In this document: positions 25,855-34,851 of the stretch, one piece after another
Layout: every line of letters begins with the position of its first letter
How positions within the stretch are numbered: position 1 is the first letter of the stretch
Translations under genes and position numbers: made by a program
Notes under the pieces: generated by a model
Databases searched by the model: none
The model's input: the letters and a program-made list of their open reading frames with translations, nothing else
Told to the model about the DNA's origin: nothing
Source of the DNA: Altererythrobacter ishigakiensis
GTDB lineage: Bacteria; Pseudomonadota; Alphaproteobacteria; Sphingomonadales; Sphingomonadaceae
Reading direction: 5' to 3'
NCBI RefSeq assembly: GCF_001663155.1
Contig: NZ_CP015963.1
Span: 248,001 to 312,000 of the forward strand
Length of the DNA: 64,000 bases

Positions 25855-26649
25855 TTAGAATAGGACCAACAGGGCGGCGCCGAGCAAAACCCGATAAACG
25901 ACGAATACCATCATTGAAGCTTTCTTAAGAAAATTCATCAGGAAAGCCATCGTCGCGAATGCGGCAATAAAGGTGAAAACGCCCGTCAGCAACGCGTCCC
26001 ATTGCATCTGTGCACTCGCTTCGGCCAGATCCAGAACCGCGAGCAATCCCGCGCCTGCAACCGCGGGGATCGCCAGGAGGAACGAAAAGCGCGCTGCCTC
26101 AACCCTTTTGTAGCCCAGAAAACGCGCCATGGTCATGGTGGAGCCAGAACGGCTCGTTCCCGGGATTAGGGCCAGCGCCTGGGCCAAACCGACCAGAACA
26201 GCATCGCGCAAAGTGACATCTTCAAAGCTCTTTTCCTGCTTGCCGAATTGATCGGCCAGTCCCAGCAATACGCCGTAGACAATCAGGTTGATCGCCACGA
26301 GATCAGTGATGCGGAAGCTTTCGAGATAGCCGCCAAGCTTCAAGAACAATCCCAAGGCGACCGCTGGGATTGTTCCAACCACCACCCACCAGAACAGCCG
26401 TCTTTGCAACGGATCATCGCCGATCCCGACAGCGGAAAATCCCCCCTTGGCGAGGCCCAATACATCACGCCAGAAATAGATGATGATGGCCAGCAAAGAC
26501 CCGACGTGCACGGCAACATCTATCAGCGGGCCTTGATCGGGTAAATCCGTCAGATAGGGGATCAGGATCAGGTGACCCGACGAAGAAATAGGCAGGAACT
26601 CGGTGATCCCCTGAACGATCGCGATGAGCAATTGCTGGAAAAGTGTCAT
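25855..26649 (-). CDS. uppP: Undecaprenyl-diphosphatase UppP (BacA)
   Basis: 264 residues and a highly hydrophobic multi-pass protein. The catalytic motifs are QGITEFLPISSSGHLIL near residues 14-30 and PGTSRSGSTM further on. It dephosphorylates undecaprenyl pyrophosphate to recycle the lipid carrier for peptidoglycan and LPS and gives bacitracin resistance when overexpressed. It lies 81 bp after the M13 peptidase gene on the same strand, separated by a strong hairpin. Confidence 0.96.
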   Translation of the reverse strand: MTLFQQLLIAIVQGITEFLPISSSGHLILIPYLTDLPDQGPLIDVAVHVGSLLAIIIYFWRDVLGLAKGGFSAVGIGDDPLQRRLFWWVVVGTIPAVALGLFLKLGGYLESFRITDLVAINLIVYGVLLGLADQFGKQEKSFEDVTLRDAVLVGLAQALALIPGTSRSGSTMTMARFLGYKRVEAARFSFLLAIPAVAGAGLLAVLDLAEASAQMQWDALLTGVFTFIAAFATMAFLMNFLKKASMMVFVVYRVLLGAALLVLF

Positions 26650-26670
26650 GACTTGCGCCTCTTGTGCGAA

Positions 26671-26702
26671 GGGCAGGACAAGTCAAGCGACTTGCCCTGC
26701 CC
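26671..26702 (-). promoter_or_regulatory. Strong hairpin between the M13 peptidase and uppP genes
   Basis: Two 14-nt arms (26671-26684 and 26689-26702) pair completely on the minus strand if one G-U pair is allowed, with a 4-nt loop. No T-run follows in the minus direction, so it is not a standard intrinsic terminator; it may stop or stabilise the upstream mRNA or separate expression of the two genes. Confidence 0.6.
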
Positions 26703-26730
26703 TCAAGCAGTTTTCAGGCTGCAACGCCTC

Positions 26731-28878
26731 CTACCAGATACGAATACGCTCTTCCGGCGGCAGGTATAACGCATGCTCTTCCGTCACGTTGAAAGCGTCA
26801 TACCATGCATCCAAGTGACGCACCGCGTTGTTAAGGCGGAAAGTACCCGGCGGGTGATTTGCCGTCATCACGCGGTTACGCAGGCTCTCTTCGCGCTCCA
26901 TCCCGCGCCAGATCTGCCCAAAGCCGAGGAAGAAGCGTTGGTCACCGGTGAGGCCGTCAATCACGGGCGCCTCTTCACCGCCCAAAGACAGGCGGTACGC
27001 GCGATATGCCATCTGCAAACCAACTACATCACCCAGCGTTTCGCCCATCGACTGAGGGCCACGCAGACAGACTGGGCCTTCCGGACTGTCAACCGGGCAG
27101 TAAGCTTCGATGAATTCGGCCATGCGCGATGTGAATTCCTCGAACCCGGCACGGTCCTCGTCCTGCCACCAGTTGCGCAGTTTACCAGTCGCATCATATT
27201 GCGACCCCTGATCATCATAACCGTGTCCGATTTCATGTCCGATCACGGCACCGATCCCACCATAATTTACAGCCGGGTCGGCTTCTGCGTTAAAGAATGG
27301 TGGTTGCAGAATCGCCGCCGGGAAAACGATCCGGTTGGTGAGCGGCGAGTAATACGCGTTAACCTGCTGTGGCAGCATGCCCCACTCTGTCGGGTCCACC
27401 GGCTTGTCGAGATCAGCAAGCGCATCGGCCTGTGCCCAAGCTGTGGTGTTGATGCGATTGGCAAGCGGATCATCGGCGCTGATCTCAAGACCTTCGTAAG
27501 TTTCAAACTCATCAGGGTAGCCAACCATCGGCACGAAGCCATCGAGCTTGGTCTTGGCTTCCGCGATCGTCGCATCAGTCATCCACTCGTTCTCATCGAG
27601 AGCGGCTGCCATTGCGAGCTTCAGATTGCCTACAAGCGTTTCCATACGCGCCTTGCTTTCCGGAGGGAAATACCGCTCCACATAAAGCGCTGCCAGCTGT
27701 TCGCCCAATTGCCCCTCAACCGCTGCAATAGCGCGTTTCCAGCGCGGCCGCTGCTCTTCCCGTCCACCAATAGTCTTTCCGAAGAACTGGAAATTAGCGT
27801 TGTCGAGTTCGCTCGATAGGACCGAAGCATTGTTGGAAAGAAACTGAGCGGCCATATTAGCCTTGATCGTCGCCAACGGTGTCTCTGTGAGCAGCTGCAT
27901 CATCGCCGGCAAACCGCCACCGATCATGGCAAGTTGCTCGGGTGTCAGTTTGAGTTCTTCGATTTCCTCATCAGTCGGTGGCAATTGTCCCGCCAAGAAG
28001 CGCGTCTGACCATCGAATTTACCAGCTTTGAGCAAGGCCTCGATCGGGAAGTCGCCCGACATCGCAAGCAAGTCTTCCGGCGATAGCTCATTATAGGTCA
28101 GATTTGGGATACGCAGCATCTGCCGCGCCCATTCAAGTTCAGCGACCTTGTGTTCAAAGGCATAGACTGCCTCTGCGGCGGCTGCCGGATCAGCATAGCC
28201 TGCCGCCTCAAGCAGCGTCGTCAGATATTCCTTATAGGCCGCACGGATTTTGAGATTGTTCTCCGAATCGACCAGATAATAGTCGCGATCGGGCAGGCCC
28301 ATACCGTCAAAGCCGATCGAAACGGCATGCTGTTTGGGATTGCGCGCATCGACCGTCACGCCAGCACTCACCAGAGCCGGATATCCTGGGGTCTCGAACA
28401 GCGTTGCCAGGCGAGCGAGGTCTGGTGCAGCGAAAATCTCGTTCAGATAGGGTTGCGCTGGAGCAAGACCCTTCGCGTCAATCGCGTCCATATCGAAATA
28501 GGCATTATAGGCATCCACGATGCGACGCGCAGTCGTGCCCGGTTCCGGATCAGAGGCGACAAGGTCGGCGATCAGTGATTCAACATCATTGGTCGATTTC
28601 TCGATCAACACATGAAATGCGCCGAAGCTCTGCCGGTCGGCCGGGATTTCGTTACTGGCAACCCAGATACCATTTACATAGGCATCAAAATTGTCGCCAG
28701 GTGCACGGCTCTGATCGATTAAATCCAGGCCGACACCCCAGGTCCCGAAATCCATCGTTGGAGTGGATGGTGCTTCTGCCGCCGCTTCGGTTTGAGAAGC
28801 GGACTCATCAGCCATTGCCGGTGTCGCGAGCACAAGCGCCATCGCGCTGGTTCCACTGGCGAGCAGTCGTTTAATCAT
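26731..28878 (-). CDS. M13 family metallopeptidase (neprilysin/PepO-like)
   Basis: 715 residues with a Sec signal peptide (about 1-23, ending AMA). The zinc motif is HEIGH in AVIGHEIGHGYDDQGSQYDATG, with the downstream Glu in GETLGDVVGLQMAY and the substrate-binding NAYYSPLTNRIVFPAAILQPPFF. The C-terminus VTEEHALYLPPEERIRIW is typical of M13. It cleaves peptides in the periplasm. A GGGGA lies before the ATG. The gene is downstream of nothing obvious and precedes uppP. Confidence 0.94.
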   Translation of the reverse strand: MIKRLLASGTSAMALVLATPAMADESASQTEAAAEAPSTPTMDFGTWGVGLDLIDQSRAPGDNFDAYVNGIWVASNEIPADRQSFGAFHVLIEKSTNDVESLIADLVASDPEPGTTARRIVDAYNAYFDMDAIDAKGLAPAQPYLNEIFAAPDLARLATLFETPGYPALVSAGVTVDARNPKQHAVSIGFDGMGLPDRDYYLVDSENNLKIRAAYKEYLTTLLEAAGYADPAAAAEAVYAFEHKVAELEWARQMLRIPNLTYNELSPEDLLAMSGDFPIEALLKAGKFDGQTRFLAGQLPPTDEEIEELKLTPEQLAMIGGGLPAMMQLLTETPLATIKANMAAQFLSNNASVLSSELDNANFQFFGKTIGGREEQRPRWKRAIAAVEGQLGEQLAALYVERYFPPESKARMETLVGNLKLAMAAALDENEWMTDATIAEAKTKLDGFVPMVGYPDEFETYEGLEISADDPLANRINTTAWAQADALADLDKPVDPTEWGMLPQQVNAYYSPLTNRIVFPAAILQPPFFNAEADPAVNYGGIGAVIGHEIGHGYDDQGSQYDATGKLRNWWQDEDRAGFEEFTSRMAEFIEAYCPVDSPEGPVCLRGPQSMGETLGDVVGLQMAYRAYRLSLGGEEAPVIDGLTGDQRFFLGFGQIWRGMEREESLRNRVMTANHPPGTFRLNNAVRHLDAWYDAFNVTEEHALYLPPEERIRIW

Positions 28879-29010
28879 GAAATTGCGTCCCCATAAATCA
28901 TATTACATCAGGCGCCGGAGCACCTTCTCCGATTAAACGATCTAGCGGTAAAAAAGTTCTCGTGCTGCTGTTGGTCGGGCCGAAGCGCAGTTTGTCGAGA
29001 ATTTTGGGCT

Positions 29011-30864
29011 TCAAGCCGCTTCGTGTGAGGCGAATTGCAGTTTCGCCAACCGCGCATATAGGCCGCCTGCACCGGATAGCTGCGCATGAGTCCCTTGTTC
29101 CGCGATTTGGCCTTCATCGAGCACGATGATGCGATCCGCTGCGCGCACAGTCGCCAAGCGGTGTGCGATAACAAGCGTGGTGCGATCCTTCATTAGTTCA
29201 TCCAGTGCTTGCTGGACCAGCTGTTCACTTTCCGCATCAAGCGCGCTCGTCGCCTCGTCGAGCAACAGGATCGGCGCATCGCGCAAGAGCGCCCGGGCAA
29301 TTGCAATCCGCTGCTGTTGGCCGCCGGAGAGGCGCGTGCCGCTCTCACCCAGGTAAGTGTCAAGTCCGTCGGGCAAGTCGCGCAAGAAACCTTCCGCGTT
29401 CGCCGCTCTGGCAGCTTCCCAAATTTCCTCTTCGGTTGCATCCCAGCGTCCGTAACGCAGATTGTCGCGCGCAGTGGCGCTAAACAGCACGCCATCTTGC
29501 GGGACAAAGGCAATCCGTTCGCGGACTTCAGCCGGATCAGCTTTCGTCAACGGGATACCATCCAGCCGGATGGTGCCTGCCTGCGGGTCATAAAAGCGCT
29601 CCGCAAGTTGAAAGATAGTCGATTTGCCAGCACCAGAAGGGCCGACGATTGCAACAGTTTCGCCAGGCTCGATTTCCAGCGTAAAGTCCTTCAGCGCAGC
29701 AGTTTCTGGCCGCGTCGGATACCGGAATGTTACATTGCGGAACGACAGAGCGCCGCGTGGCGGCACTGGTAGCGCCTGTGGTTTCACCGGCGGCGCGATA
29801 GTGGGCTTGGCATTGAGAAGCTCGTTCAGACGGCTTGCCGCTCCGGCGCCGCGCAGCAAGTCACCGTAGACCTCGGTAAGCGACCCAAATGAGCCCGCAA
29901 CCAAACCGCCCGTGATGACGAAAGCCGCAATCGTACCGCCAGAGATCGCCCCTTCGGCCACAGCAATCGCGCCGCGCCACATTACCATCGTAATCCCACC
30001 AAAGATCAGCAGAATGACAATTGAGGTCATGGCGGCGCGCAATGCGATCCGGCGCCTTGCGGTGTCAAAGGTTCGCTCTACGGCGCCGCCAAAACGATCG
30101 CCTTCGCGCCCCTCCTGGCCAAAAGCCTGAACGATCTTCATGGATGACAGGACTTCGGTCACCATCGCGCCAACATCTGCCACGCGGTCCTGACTTGAGC
30201 GCGAGATACTGCGGATCCGGCGCCCGAAGAATACGATAGGTGCAATCACAACGGGTATTCCGATCAGCAGCCCCAAAGTCAGCGTGGGAGCCAGAAACAG
30301 CAGCAGCAGCGTGCCACCAATCGCAGTCAAAGTGTTGCGCAAAGCAATAGACACTGTTGTGCCAACAACCTGCTCGATAATCGCGGTGTCGCTGGTCATT
30401 CGGCTCGAAATCTCTTTCGGACTATTCTCTTCATAGAAACTGGGCGACAAGCGCAACAGGTTGCGCTGAACTTTTAGCCGTAAGTCGGCGACCACGCGTT
30501 CGCCGATCCAGCTGACGAAGTAAAAGCGCAGAGCTGTCCCGATACCGAGAACAACCACGATCATGAGCAAATACTGGAATGCGTGCGAAATATCGGAATT
30601 CGTCGCCGTGCCGCCAAAGGCCTCGTCAATAATAACCTTGAAGCGCCACGGAATCGCGAGCGTCGCCCCTGCCGTGATTAGCAGAGCTACGAACGCCAGC
30701 AGGATCTGACGCGGATATTTTGCCGCTTCGGCATAAACCATCTTGAGCGGCCCAAGTGTCTTAGCCTTGGGCGGCTCATCAGGATTCACCGTTTCGCTTT
30801 TACCCCGGCGAAATAGCCCTTTGCGGCCGCTTTCCGGTTCTGTTGTGTCGTTTTGCCCGTCCAT
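29011..30864 (-). CDS. ABC exporter, fused membrane and ATP-binding domains (MsbA/lipid A exporter-like)
   Basis: 617 residues from the ATG at 30864 (the frame extends 4 codons to a TTG). A charged 45-residue N-terminus precedes six transmembrane helices (about 45-320), then an ATPase domain: Walker A VGPSGAGKSTIF, signature LSGGQQQRIAIARALL, Walker B ILLLDEATSALD, and the H-loop VIAHRLATV. It is a half-transporter that should dimerise and export a hydrophobic or lipid substrate; the exact substrate is unknown. It is monocistronic and divergent from phaZ. Confidence 0.92.
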   Translation of the reverse strand: MDGQNDTTEPESGRKGLFRRGKSETVNPDEPPKAKTLGPLKMVYAEAAKYPRQILLAFVALLITAGATLAIPWRFKVIIDEAFGGTATNSDISHAFQYLLMIVVVLGIGTALRFYFVSWIGERVVADLRLKVQRNLLRLSPSFYEENSPKEISSRMTSDTAIIEQVVGTTVSIALRNTLTAIGGTLLLLFLAPTLTLGLLIGIPVVIAPIVFFGRRIRSISRSSQDRVADVGAMVTEVLSSMKIVQAFGQEGREGDRFGGAVERTFDTARRRIALRAAMTSIVILLIFGGITMVMWRGAIAVAEGAISGGTIAAFVITGGLVAGSFGSLTEVYGDLLRGAGAASRLNELLNAKPTIAPPVKPQALPVPPRGALSFRNVTFRYPTRPETAALKDFTLEIEPGETVAIVGPSGAGKSTIFQLAERFYDPQAGTIRLDGIPLTKADPAEVRERIAFVPQDGVLFSATARDNLRYGRWDATEEEIWEAARAANAEGFLRDLPDGLDTYLGESGTRLSGGQQQRIAIARALLRDAPILLLDEATSALDAESEQLVQQALDELMKDRTTLVIAHRLATVRAADRIIVLDEGQIAEQGTHAQLSGAGGLYARLAKLQFASHEAA

Positions 30865-30948
30865 TGCTTGCCACAATTAGTCATGCGTAGCGCAAATTTC
30901 ACGTGATAATTCTGCATACTCGCCATGCGATTCCAATAATCGTGAAAT

Positions 30949-30965
30949 ATTGTGCATTGCACAAT
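30949..30965. promoter_or_regulatory. Perfect 17-bp palindrome upstream of phaZ
   Basis: ATTGTGCA, a central T, and TGCACAAT form a perfect dyad 78 bp before the phaZ start, in the divergent intergenic region. PhaR repressors of alphaproteobacteria bind TGC-rich dyads, so a PhaR operator is a reasonable guess; phaR is not in the window. Confidence 0.5.
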
Positions 30966-31042
30966 GTTCTTGATGGGTCCAAGAAGCCTCGCTCAACCGC
31001 TCGACAAGAGGCGGGATACCTAACAACATACAGGGGAACGCC

Positions 31043-32278
31043 TTGCTTTATCACGCCTACGAGTTGCAGAGATCATGGCTTAACAGCGCCAGCGCTGTTG
31101 CTTCGATCAGCGCTGAGTTCCTGACCAATCCGGCCAACCCGCTTTCCTATATGGGCGTGGGGCCAATGGCGGCTTCGGCGCTGGATGTTTTCGCGCATGC
31201 AACCGCGTCTTACAGCAAGCCCGCCTTTGGTATCGAATATGTCGACATGGACGGTGAGCGTCATCCGGTTGAAGAAGCAACCGTTGTCAATCGCCCGTTC
31301 GGTGACCTGAAACGGTTTCGCCACACCGGCCTGCCTGAAACTTCGCCGCGCCTGCTGATTGTCGCACCGATGAGCGGGCATTACGCCACGCTGCTGCGTG
31401 GTACAGTCCAGCGCATGCTGAAAAGCTGTATCGTCTACATTACCGATTGGGCTGATGCGAAACTGGTGCCGATGCATGAAGGCACGTTCGATCTGGACGA
31501 CTATATCGATTACTTGATTGCGTTCCTTGAACAGATTCGCGTCGAGGGCCAGGGCGAACGGCCGCATATGATGGCGGTTTGCCAGCCATCAGTCCCCGCT
31601 TTCGCCACGACCGCGTTGATGAACCTGCACAAGGATCCGGCAACACCAAAAACGCTGACGATGATGGGCGGGCCGATCGACACGCGCGAAAGCCCGACCA
31701 CGGTGAACAATCTGGCTATGGAACGCCCGATTGAATGGTTCCGGAATTCAGTGATCGCCACTGTTCCGATGAACTATCGCGGGTCAGGTCGGAAGGTTTA
31801 TCCAGGCTTCATGCAGCTCGCCAGCTTCATGAGCATGAACTTGGGCAGCCACATGATGAGCCATTACGAGATGTTCAAGCATCTTACGGAAGGCGATGAA
31901 GACAGCGCGCAAACGACCAAGGACTTCTACGACGAGTATCGCGCCGTTTGCGATATGACCGCAGAATTCTACCTCCAGACGGTCGAGGAAGTGTTCCAGA
32001 AGCATTCGATCCCCAACGGCGAATTCCGCCACAAGGGCGAGATCGTCGATCTGCACAAGATCAGGGACACCGCCCTGCTCGCAATCGAAGGTGAGCGTGA
32101 CGATATCTCCGGCCTTGGACAGACAAAGGCTGCGCTGGATCTGGCAACGGGCCTGTCAGCCAAGAAAAAGCAATACTACATGGCCGAAGGCGCAGGGCAT
32201 TACGGCATCTTCAACGGCAGCAAATGGCGCAACAATGTGGCGCCGGTTGTCGAGGATTTCATTGCCACCCACGGGTGA
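31043..32278 (+). CDS. phaZ: Intracellular polyhydroxyalkanoate depolymerase, TTG start
   Basis: 411 residues. The start is TTG at 31043, supported by SD AGGGGAA just upstream and by the family N-terminus LYHAYELQRSWLNSAS. The nucleophile region is HMMAVCQPSVPAFATTALM with Cys180 in place of Ser, as in Ralstonia PhaZ1-type enzymes. Near the C-terminus EGAGHYGIFNGSKWR carries the catalytic His. It mobilises stored PHB granules. With phaB at 52910 it shows the strain handles PHA, although the synthase is outside the window. Confidence 0.94.
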   Translation: MLYHAYELQRSWLNSASAVASISAEFLTNPANPLSYMGVGPMAASALDVFAHATASYSKPAFGIEYVDMDGERHPVEEATVVNRPFGDLKRFRHTGLPETSPRLLIVAPMSGHYATLLRGTVQRMLKSCIVYITDWADAKLVPMHEGTFDLDDYIDYLIAFLEQIRVEGQGERPHMMAVCQPSVPAFATTALMNLHKDPATPKTLTMMGGPIDTRESPTTVNNLAMERPIEWFRNSVIATVPMNYRGSGRKVYPGFMQLASFMSMNLGSHMMSHYEMFKHLTEGDEDSAQTTKDFYDEYRAVCDMTAEFYLQTVEEVFQKHSIPNGEFRHKGEIVDLHKIRDTALLAIEGERDDISGLGQTKAALDLATGLSAKKKQYYMAEGAGHYGIFNGSKWRNNVAPVVEDFIATHG

Positions 32279-32289
32279 CGACTGTTCCG

Positions 32290-32871
32290 TCAGGGACGTA
32301 GGTCAGGATCGGCCTCGTCTTCGTCCTCCAGCTGTATGCCGAGAGTGTTGAGGAACATTGAAACCTGCGTGTATTGGCCAACCGTAAAGGCCAAATCCAT
32401 GCGGCCTTTGGTCCCCAGCTCTTCGAGCGCTTCCCATGTCGCGTCAGACACGTGATGGTCTGACACCAGCTCATCAGCCGCTCTCAGCATCGCAGCCTCG
32501 ATGGGTGTCCAGCCTTCGGCGTCAGGCCCTTGCTTGATCCGAGCAATGTCCTCGTCAGTCAGACCACACATCTTGCCAATGCGAGTATGCTGCGCAAACT
32601 CATAGCCTGATTTGCACAGCCAGCCGACCCGCAGGATCACGATCTCGCGCTCGCGTGGTGGCAGGCTGTTCCTTCGGGAAAGGATGTAGTTGCCCCACGC
32701 AAGAAACGCCGAGAGAGCGTCCGGCGCATGCGCCAATGTGCGGAAGATATTGAGCACGCGCCCGCCGCCAACCTTGTTGTCAGGGTCAGCGAAGGGGGCG
32801 AGTGCCTTTGTCTGCTCCTCGTCGAGCTGCTCTAGGTCGAGCGGCTCGACACGAGGAGACTTCAGCCGCAT
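32290..32871 (-). CDS. Carboxymuconolactone decarboxylase (AhpD-like) family protein
   Basis: 193 residues from the ATG at 32871 (MRLKSPRVEPLDLEQL), with GAGG 11 nt upstream; the frame extends into the thiolase gene but lacks a better start. The CMD-type helical domain is seen in NIFRTLAHAPDALSAFLAWGNYIL and REREIVILRVGWLCKSGYEFAQHTRIGKMCGL. The AhpD Cys pair (CxxC) is absent; only isolated Cys residues occur, so a peroxidase role is doubtful. It is last in a MaoC-thiolase-CMD operon. Confidence 0.85.
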   Translation of the reverse strand: MRLKSPRVEPLDLEQLDEEQTKALAPFADPDNKVGGGRVLNIFRTLAHAPDALSAFLAWGNYILSRRNSLPPREREIVILRVGWLCKSGYEFAQHTRIGKMCGLTDEDIARIKQGPDAEGWTPIEAAMLRAADELVSDHHVSDATWEALEELGTKGRMDLAFTVGQYTQVSMFLNTLGIQLEDEDEADPDLRP

Positions 32872-32908
32872 CAGATTGCACGCCTCAAATAGCGAAGCGG
32901 TAGGCGCA

Positions 32909-34090
32909 TCAGAAGACCTCGAACATTCCGGCTGCGCCCATGCCGCCACCCACGCACATGGTCACAACGACATATTTCGCGCCGCGACGCTTGCCTTCGA
33001 TTAGCGCGTGGCCAACGCAGCGCGCGCCGGTCATGCCGTATGGGTGACCGATCGAGATCGAACCGCCGTTGACGTTCAGAATGTCATTGTCGATGCCGAG
33101 CTTGTCGCGGCAGTAAAGCACCTGCACGGCGAAAGCTTCGTTGAGCTCCCACAGGCCAACCTCGTCCATCTTCACGCCGGTTTGCTTGAGCAGTTTCGGA
33201 ATCGCGAAAACCGGGCCAATGCCCATCTCGTCAGGTTCAGTGCCGGCAACAGCCATACCTACATAACGACCGAGCGGCTGAAGCCCTTTTCGCTCCGCAA
33301 CCTTGGCTTCCATCAGAACGCTGGCGGAGGAGCCGTCCGACAACTGCGACGCATTGCCTGCGGTAATGCACATGCCAGGACCCATGACAGGTTGAAGCGC
33401 TTGCAGACCTTCGAGCGTGGTCGAAGGGCGATTGCCTTCATCCTTGGTGATCGTGGTTTCGACCATCGAGACTTCGCCGGTCTCCTTGTCCTTGATGCCC
33501 ATCGTGGTGGTGACAGGCACGATCTCGTCATCGAACTTGCCTGCTTCCTGGCCGGCGGCAGTGCGCATTTGCGATTGCAGCGCGTATTCATCCTGCGCTT
33601 CGCGGCTGATATTGTAGCGCTTGGCGACGGTTTCTGCCGTGCCCAGCATTGGCATGTACACGTCCTTGTGCATCGCGATCAGCGACTTGTCAGGTGCAAC
33701 GCGCATCTCCGGTGTCTGGACCAGAGAAATCGAGTCCTGACCGCCGCCGACGACGATATCCATATTGTCGACGATGATCTGCTTGGCAGCGGTGCTGATC
33801 GCCATCAGGCCCGAAGAGCACTGACGGTCGATCGTTTGTGCAGCCACGGTAACCGGTGCGCCGCCGCGCAGAGCAACCTGGCGACCGATGTTGCCCGCTT
33901 GCGTGCCCTGCGTGAGAACAGCGCCCCAAACGACATCATCGATTTCGCCCGCGTCGATGCCGGAACGCTCGACAGCTGCCGCGAATGAGAACGAGCCGAG
34001 CGTTGCGCCCGGAGTGGCGTTAAAGCCGCCTTTGTATGCGCGGCCGATCGGCGTGCGCGCGGTAGAGACGATGACTGCATCACGTGACAT
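32909..34090 (-). CDS. Thiolase (acetyl-CoA C-acyltransferase)
   Basis: 393 residues with Cys91 in [45 protein letters not shown] and the second Cys in [18 protein letters not shown]. It is a degradative-type thiolase. It sits between the MaoC dehydratase and the CMD gene on the minus strand and probably acts in fatty acyl-CoA breakdown. Sequence and active-site context differ from the thiolase at 21630, so the two are unlikely to be recent duplicates. Confidence 0.93.
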   Translation of the reverse strand: MSRDAVIVSTARTPIGRAYKGGFNATPGATLGSFSFAAAVERSGIDAGEIDDVVWGAVLTQGTQAGNIGRQVALRGGAPVTVAAQTIDRQCSSGLMAISTAAKQIIVDNMDIVVGGGQDSISLVQTPEMRVAPDKSLIAMHKDVYMPMLGTAETVAKRYNISREAQDEYALQSQMRTAAGQEAGKFDDEIVPVTTTMGIKDKETGEVSMVETTITKDEGNRPSTTLEGLQALQPVMGPGMCITAGNASQLSDGSSASVLMEAKVAERKGLQPLGRYVGMAVAGTEPDEMGIGPVFAIPKLLKQTGVKMDEVGLWELNEAFAVQVLYCRDKLGIDNDILNVNGGSISIGHPYGMTGARCVGHALIEGKRRGAKYVVVTMCVGGGMGAAGMFEVF

Positions 34091-34171
34091 AATGGGGGGG
34101 TCCTTTCAAAAGGTAATACGATCCAGCCCCGCTTTGGCGCGGGGCAAAATTCAAATTAAACTGCGGTCAGA

Positions 34172-34621
34172 TTAAACGAAGAACTGCGTGATCCACTCGC
34201 ACATCAGAGCGGGCTTATCCTCGCCTTCGATCTCGATGGTGATCTCTGCAGTTTGCTGCCACTGACCGGGGCGCTTTTCGATCATCTCGACCAGCTTCCA
34301 GTGGCCGCGAATGCGCTTGCCGACGCGCACAGGCGCGATGAAACGGGTTTTGTTGCCGCCATAGTTCACACCCATTTTGACATTGTCGATCCGGGGCATG
34401 TCGCTGTTCGCGGACAGATACGGGATCATCGACAGTGTCATGAAGCCGTGCACGATAGTGCCACCGAACGGCGTAAGCTTGGCTTTCTCTTCATCGATAT
34501 GGATGAATTGGTGGTCGCCTGTCGCGTCAGCGAACATGTTGACCTTGTCCTGCGTCATCTCGACCCATTCGCTGGTGCCGATGTTCTCGCCGACTTTTGC
34601 GGCCAATTCCTGCGGGCTCAT
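34172..34621 (-). CDS. MaoC family dehydratase (enoyl-CoA hydratase-like)
   Basis: 149 residues from the ATG at 34621 with SD GAGGAG; the open frame extends upstream but has no support. The hot-dog hydratase signature is FADATGDHQFIHIDEEKAKLTPFGGTIVHGFMTLSMIPYL, with the Asp and His of the catalytic pair in DATGDHQFIH. It likely adds water to an enoyl-CoA. It is first in an operon with the thiolase (82 bp downstream) and CMD gene, and divergent from an unknown membrane protein. Confidence 0.9.
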   Translation of the reverse strand: MSPQELAAKVGENIGTSEWVEMTQDKVNMFADATGDHQFIHIDEEKAKLTPFGGTIVHGFMTLSMIPYLSANSDMPRIDNVKMGVNYGGNKTRFIAPVRVGKRIRGHWKLVEMIEKRPGQWQQTAEITIEIEGEDKPALMCEWITQFFV

Positions 34622-34811
34622 GATGTTCTCCTCTTCAAATGCGCTTTTGTGGCGAGACTCGCCTGTCATTTGAGAGCTTCATGGCGCATGACGGCGCCGA
34701 GCGCAATGAAGTTTCCGTAAACGTCAACCTGCCGTTACGGCATCGCGGTCCCAAAGAGGCACTCCCGCGCCAAAGAACTCGGGCAACCGCCATCGCGGCA
34801 GGAGTCCGGGT

Positions 34812-34842
34812 GTTAGCGCCCTCTTTACCTTGAGGCGCTAGC
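34812..34842 (+). promoter_or_regulatory. Hairpin covering the likely SD of the unknown membrane protein
   Basis: GTTAGCGCC (34812-34820) pairs with GGCGCTAGC (34834-34842), with one G-U pair and a 13-nt loop, 9 bp before the ATG at 34852. GAGG (34832-34835), the best SD match, is partly inside the right arm. Confidence 0.5.
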
Positions 34843-34851
34843 ATTGGGCGC

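Noticed and set aside
10301..28885. Shared GGGGACGCAA before the HerA-like and M13 peptidase starts
   Set aside because: A 10-bp match at two unrelated genes, partly explained by SD-like GGGGA; no further copies noticed.
30940..30970. FNR/Crp-type site for the palindrome before phaZ
   Set aside because: ATTGTGCATTGCACAAT lacks the TTGAT-N4-ATCAA or TGTGA-N6-TCACA spacing.
33008..33988. 326-residue frame opposite the second thiolase
   Set aside because: It is a shadow of the thiolase reading frame, His/Arg-rich and without any family resemblance.
34639..34833. Small plus-strand frame between the MaoC gene and the unknown membrane protein
   Set aside because: It overlaps the MaoC promoter and coding start, has no SD and no domain.
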